Source: Streptomyces sp. SID13726 (GTDB lineage Bacteria; Actinomycetota; Actinomycetes; Streptomycetales; Streptomycetaceae). Taken from it: 64,000 nucleotides of DNA. Below the pieces are notes generated by a model. It searched no databases. It was not told where the DNA came from and was given only the letters and a program-made list of their open reading frames with translations. The first letter of the stretch is position 1, and each line of letters begins with the position of its first letter. Below are positions 60,698-64,000 of the stretch, in pieces. The position numbers and the translations under genes were made by a program. The stretch spans positions 372,001-436,000 of the forward strand of contig NZ_JAAGLY010000005.1 of the NCBI RefSeq assembly GCF_010548375.1. Reading direction: 5' to 3'.

Positions 60698-62095
60698 GTG
60701 ACCCACTCCCGCGAGCTCGCTGCCGAGCCCCGCCACAGCCGTGGCGGGGCCGGTGGTGCTGCGCGCGGGCAGTGGGTGCGCTACCCGCTGCGCCTGGTGC
60801 TGGACGCCGAGGCGTACGCGGACGCGGACCCGAAGGTCTACGGCAAGGTCAAGGCCCTCGCCCGGGGCCGCTCGTGCGAGGCCTCCGTCGAGAAGCTCTC
60901 GGCCTTCACCGGCCTCGGCGTCTCGACCGTCGAGAAGTCGCTGACGCGGCTGTCGAGGCCTGCGCCGACGGACGGAGTGCAGGAGCTCACCCGCAAGCAG
61001 CGCTCGCACAAGGGCACCGGCACCGGCCGTACGAACGAGCGGACGTGCCGCTCCCTCGAGGAGGACGAGCGGTACGTGTGCGCGCCGGTGAGGGCGCTCG
61101 ACACCCTGCGCGGCATCCTGCACCGCCTCTACCTTCTGCTGCGCTACACGGTCCTCGTCGAGAAGCGGGACCTGTCCCTCGCCGAGATCGGCGCCGTCCT
61201 GCGCCACCACGGCGGCAAGAGCGCTGGTCAGCCCCTGCACGACGCCACCGCCGCGCGCCTCCTGGACGAGCTGGAGGGCGCCGGATGGATCACCCAGGAC
61301 AAGCGGGCCGGCTACCGCGGCCGCCACCAGGTCACCGTCCACGACGACCCGGTCCGCCCCGTCGACGAGCCCGACGGCCGCCCGCCCCGGCCCGGCACCT
61401 CGTCGCCGTCGACCCCTGACGCTGAAGGCGGGGCGGCTCCCGACGCTGAAGGCGGGGCCCCCGCGTATAAGGAAGACCTAGAACTGAACGACCGGGGAAG
61501 CACCGGCCCGGCCGGTGGTTCTTCCGCCGTAGGCGATCTGACCGTAAGTGGTCGCCCGCCTGTGGATACCGCCGGTAGCCCGATCGTGGACGGTCGCCGT
61601 CCGGCCGGTGTCGTGCCGCCCGCCCTGCGCGGCCGTGTGCGCCCCACTGCGCCCCCGGCGTACGCCGGACCCGGGCTCACCCTCAGCCCGCGCGTCTGGG
61701 ACGTCCTGGAGCCCGTGCACGATCTCCTGCCCCACATCAGCAAGTTCGCCGTGCGGCGCATCGCCCGCGAGGTCGGACGCCAGCTCGACGCCGGGTTCTG
61801 GCCCGCCGAGATCCGCGACCAGATCAGCCGCCTGCGCCGCTGGACCCCCGACCAGGACATCCGCGACCCCGGCCGCTGGCTCCTCGGCGCCGTCCTGCCC
61901 GTGCGCAGCAAGTGCGGCAGACCCAACTGCCACTGGGGCTTCCTCGCCCACTCCGGCGAGCCCTGCAAGGCCTGCGAGGGCCTCGACCTCGCCACAGCGC
62001 ATCCCCCGCATACCGAGGCCTGGCACGAGTGCACCCAGTGCCAGCGCCCCTCCCGCCACCGCCTGCACCGCGGCCTCTGCGCCGACTGCGCCTGA
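60698..62095 (+). CDS. Winged-helix protein, candidate replication-related protein
   Basis: The 465-aa protein has an N-terminal HTH region (VKALARGRSCEASVEKLSAFTGLGVSTVEKSLTRL), then LLDELEGAGWITQDKRAGYRGRHQ, a second winged helix. A long Pro/Gly/Ser linker leads to a domain (VWDVLEPVHDLLPHISKFAVRRIAREVGRQ) and a C-terminal zinc region (CGRPNCHWGF, CKACEG, CTQCQRPSRHRLHRGLCADC). This resembles replication initiator or primase-loader proteins of actinophages, but no named family is certain. Confidence 0.65.
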   Translation: MTHSRELAAEPRHSRGGAGGAARGQWVRYPLRLVLDAEAYADADPKVYGKVKALARGRSCEASVEKLSAFTGLGVSTVEKSLTRLSRPAPTDGVQELTRKQRSHKGTGTGRTNERTCRSLEEDERYVCAPVRALDTLRGILHRLYLLLRYTVLVEKRDLSLAEIGAVLRHHGGKSAGQPLHDATAARLLDELEGAGWITQDKRAGYRGRHQVTVHDDPVRPVDEPDGRPPRPGTSSPSTPDAEGGAAPDAEGGAPAYKEDLELNDRGSTGPAGGSSAVGDLTVSGRPPVDTAGSPIVDGRRPAGVVPPALRGRVRPTAPPAYAGPGLTLSPRVWDVLEPVHDLLPHISKFAVRRIAREVGRQLDAGFWPAEIRDQISRLRRWTPDQDIRDPGRWLLGAVLPVRSKCGRPNCHWGFLAHSGEPCKACEGLDLATAHPPHTEAWHECTQCQRPSRHRLHRGLCADCA

Positions 62096-62113
62096 CCGAA
62101 AGGACCCGATGCG

Positions 62114-62437
62114 ATGCACCCGTTCCCGCGCCCCGCCCCACCCAACGGCCCCGGCCACTGCCCCAGATGCGGATCAGAAGTCATCTGGTGCGTCACCGTC
62201 AACCAGAAAGCCCAGATGGTCGACCGCCCCCGCAACCAGGACGGCAACCAGGCCGTGAGGTGCGACCGGACCGGCCGCTGGCTCGTCCGCCAGCTCTCCA
62301 GCGAGCGCCCCACCCCCGAGGCCGACGAGCGCCTCCACATGCCCCACATCGCCACCTGCACCGTCCCCCCACCCCGGCAGCCCCGCCCGTCCGCACCCCG
62401 CAACCGCGGCATACGCCCCGTCAGGTGGCAGCGATGA
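62114..62437 (+). CDS. Zinc-ribbon protein
   Basis: The 107-aa protein has GHCPRCGSEVIWCVTVNQKAQM and a final HIATC, a probable Cys4 zinc-ribbon of a type common in Streptomyces phages and mobile elements. GAAAGGA precedes it; an ATG five bases upstream is in another frame. Overlaps the next gene by ATGA. Confidence 0.75.
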   Translation: MHPFPRPAPPNGPGHCPRCGSEVIWCVTVNQKAQMVDRPRNQDGNQAVRCDRTGRWLVRQLSSERPTPEADERLHMPHIATCTVPPPRQPRPSAPRNRGIRPVRWQR

Positions 62438-62790
62438 CACAGCCCACCCCGCCCCGACAGGTCATCGCCGACGCCCTCTGGGACTGGTGGACCACCACCG
62501 ACCCCGCAGCCCCCTTCGACCCCGCCCAGGCCGCCACCGACATCGACACCACCCTCACCACCCACGGCTACACCATCCACACCCACACGACCAGGACCCC
62601 ACCCGTGCCCACCCTCCGCGCCATCGCCACCCACGCCCTCATCACCCTCCTCGCCACCGCCGCCGCCATAGCCGCCGCGCTGCGCGACGAATGGGGATGG
62701 GCCGCCGTCGGCACACTCAGCGCCCTCGCCCTCGGCTACGAATGCCTGCGCGACCTCCGCGACCGCCACCACGGACGCACCGCGCGATGA
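62434..62790 (+). CDS. Small two-TM membrane protein
   Basis: The 118-aa protein has a hydrophilic N-terminus (APFDPAQAATDIDTTL) and two TM helices (ALITLLATAAAIAAALR; WAAVGTLSALALGYECL). It overlaps the next gene by ATGA. Membrane role unknown. Confidence 0.65.
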   Translation: MTQPTPPRQVIADALWDWWTTTDPAAPFDPAQAATDIDTTLTTHGYTIHTHTTRTPPVPTLRAIATHALITLLATAAAIAAALRDEWGWAAVGTLSALALGYECLRDLRDRHHGRTAR

Positions 62791-63002
62791 CCCCCGCCCA
62801 GACCTTCACGATCGCCATGCTCGGCGGCCTCGCCACCGTCCTCGTCCTCGGCCTGGCCGCCGCCCTCGCCCTCGCCGTCCACACCACGGCCACCCGGCTC
62901 ATCGACCGCAGCGAGGCCCACCGCGACCGCCGCCGCACCCTCGCCGCCGCCCGCCGGCAGCTCGCCGCCCTGCCCACCACCAGCCACCCCACCCGGAACT
63001 GA
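62787..63002 (+). CDS. Small single-TM protein
   Basis: The 71-aa protein has one TM helix (FTIAMLGGLATVLVLGLAAALALAV) followed by a charged helix (RSEAHRDRRRTLAAARRQL). Its stop touches the next start. Confidence 0.65.
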   Translation: MTPAQTFTIAMLGGLATVLVLGLAAALALAVHTTATRLIDRSEAHRDRRRTLAAARRQLAALPTTSHPTRN

Positions 63003-63427
63003 TGACCATGAGATCCCTCACCGAACGCCAACGCCGCTGCCTCGCCCTCGCCGCCAGCGGCCAGCACCACGACGCCATCGCCAAGACCGAGTACGTCACC
63101 CCCCAGTCCGTCAGCCGCATCCTCAGCCAGGCCGCCGACGCCCTCGGCACCCAGGGCATCCCCCAGACCGTCGCCGTCGCCCTCATCACCGGCATCCTCA
63201 ACCCCGCCGACATCACCGGCCCCCACACCACCACCGCCGACACCTACCGCTACACCGACCCCGACGGCGACCACCTCACCGCCCAACTCGTCACCCGCCG
63301 CGACCGCCCCGCCCTCGCCCTGCGCACCGCCCGCGCCGACCGCACCACCTCCACAGCCGTCCACATCCCCCTAACCGACCTCCCCACCGTCCTCACCGGC
63401 ATCCACCGCTTCGCCCACACCACCTGA
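63002..63427 (+). CDS. LuxR/GerE-type HTH protein
   Basis: The 141-aa protein begins with an HTH of the GerE/LuxR kind: LTERQRRCLALAASGQHHDAIA, VTPQSVSRILSQAADALG (residues 5-50). The C-terminal part is beta-rich (YRYTDPDGDHLTAQLV). Such proteins are common in the early regions of actinophages. An alternative start is the ATG two codons on. Confidence 0.75.
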   Translation: MTMRSLTERQRRCLALAASGQHHDAIAKTEYVTPQSVSRILSQAADALGTQGIPQTVAVALITGILNPADITGPHTTTADTYRYTDPDGDHLTAQLVTRRDRPALALRTARADRTTSTAVHIPLTDLPTVLTGIHRFAHTT

Positions 63428-63432
63428 CCCCC

Positions 63433-63489
63433 TGCGCGCACGCGCGCCTGCGGTTACCGCGCGCACGAACGCAGGCGCGCGCACGCGCA
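63433..63489. repeat. Long imperfect inverted repeat
   Basis: TGCGCGCACGCGCGCCTGCG at 63433-63452 matches the reverse complement of 63470-63489 at 18 of 20 positions, with a 17-nt loop. It lies between two genes of the element and could be a terminator or a processing or origin structure. Confidence 0.6.
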
Positions 63490-63546
63490 AGACACCCATT
63501 ACCCGCCAGTACACATGACCACCACCCACCGACCGGAGACCAAGCA

Positions 63547-63975
63547 GTGAGCCAGCCCAGCACCGAGGACCTCCAGCAGACCCGCGCCCAGCTCATCGCC
63601 GAGATCAACGAGGCCCGCAGCCTCCGCGAGGACCTCCAGCGCCTCCGTGGCCAGATCGCGGAGGAGAGGCGGGAAGCCCACGGCCTCCTCAAGGACCTCC
63701 ACAACGAGATCAAGACCGCCCGCGAGCTCGTCCCGCTCCTCACCGACGAACTGTTCGATGCCGAGGTGAAGAAGCAGGTCGACGCCCTGAGCAAGGCCAC
63801 CGAGGACGCCATGCGGCGCGCCGTCGCCAAGGTCACCAAGTCCTTCGACGACCTCGCCGACACCCTCATGGGCGAGGACCGCACCAGCCGTCGCAGGGGC
63901 AAGGTGCCCATCCCCGACCTCTTCAAGGCCAAGGCCGTCCTCGACGCCGCACGCACCGAACAGCAGCAGCGATGA
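63547..63975 (+). CDS. Coiled-coil protein
   Basis: The 142-aa protein is largely coiled coil (QLIAEINEARSLREDLQRLRGQIAEERREA; LLKDLHNEIKTARELV) and ends in a basic tail (RTSRRRGKVPIPDLFKAK). GTG start at 63547 with GGAG upstream. Overlaps a gene that starts at 63972. Function unknown. Confidence 0.65.
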   Translation: MSQPSTEDLQQTRAQLIAEINEARSLREDLQRLRGQIAEERREAHGLLKDLHNEIKTARELVPLLTDELFDAEVKKQVDALSKATEDAMRRAVAKVTKSFDDLADTLMGEDRTSRRRGKVPIPDLFKAKAVLDAARTEQQQR

Positions 63976-64000
63976 GCAGCTGCCCGATCTGCCCCCGCAC
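63972..64000 (+). CDS. Partial gene at window end
   Basis: ATG in the ATGA overlap with the coiled-coil gene; the visible part reads MSSCPICPR with a CxxC pair, so a small zinc protein is likely. Cut by the end of the window. Confidence 0.4.

Larger units (their letters stand above)
53361..64000. mobile_element. Integrative element (prophage or ICE), left end
   Basis: It starts where tadA homology stops and continues past the window. The gene layout (divergent HTH regulators at the end, then a long train of small overlapping plus-strand genes) resembles the early region of actinophages or ICEs. No integrase, excisionase, Tra, terminase or structural gene is visible. The recombination core probably lies within the codons for VVHL, as the host and element sequences join there. 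Confidence 0.8.

Overview
The window is high-GC actinobacterial DNA and almost certainly Streptomyces. The supporting signs are GTG starts, ATGA/GTGA stop-start overlaps, very GC-rich third codon positions, and a block from about 18.7 to 53.3 kb with the gene content and order I remember around SCO3580-SCO3556 of S. coelicolor (class A PBP, wblA, two ArsA-like ATPases, crp, nth, a MarP-type protease, nhaA, acsA, ssd, tadA). The SCO numbers are from memory and were not checked.

Region 1, 1-18.5 kb, is an accessory island ending next to tRNA-Pro(CGG) at 18.7 kb. It holds a SNF2-type helicase (runs off the left edge), an AlbA_2/Schlafen-type protein and a NucS/PD-(D/E)XK-like nuclease. Next is a tight four-gene minus-strand set: a HelD-like helicase with a long C-terminal extension, a 577-aa protein with a J-domain-like segment, a GrpE-like protein, and an Hsp70 fused to a Zc3h12a/NYN-type RNase domain. 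This chaperone-nuclease operon is the best candidate for an undescribed system. After it come a frameshifted Scr1/DUF5753 regulator with an intact DUF397 partner, a phosphorothioate-DNA-recognising (SBD-HNH) endonuclease, a complete but frameshifted IS630-type element, and a solitary DndB-like (DGQHR) protein. No dnd modification genes are visible.

Region 2, 18.7-53.36 kb, is conserved chromosomal backbone. It covers cell-wall synthesis (PBP), developmental control (wblA, crp, ssd), DNA repair (nth), two NUDIX enzymes, an MBL hydrolase, Na+/H+ antiport (nhaA), acetate activation (acsA), a sigma/anti-sigma pair, a SulP-carbonic anhydrase fusion, a NodB-like lipoprotein, a degenerate Fic-fold protein and a HAD-IB phosphatase. 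Several terminators, one good Crp site, a DasR-like site and a structured-RNA candidate lie between genes.

Region 3, 53.36-64.0 kb, is the left end of an integrative element, probably a prophage or ICE. It interrupts tadA just after Walker B, so the host gene loses its C-terminal third. The element starts with two divergent HTH regulators around a palindromic operator and continues as a long plus-strand train of small, mostly overlapping genes: HTH proteins, zinc-ribbon proteins, one- or two-TM proteins and a coiled-coil protein. No integrase, conjugation or virion gene is visible before the window ends.
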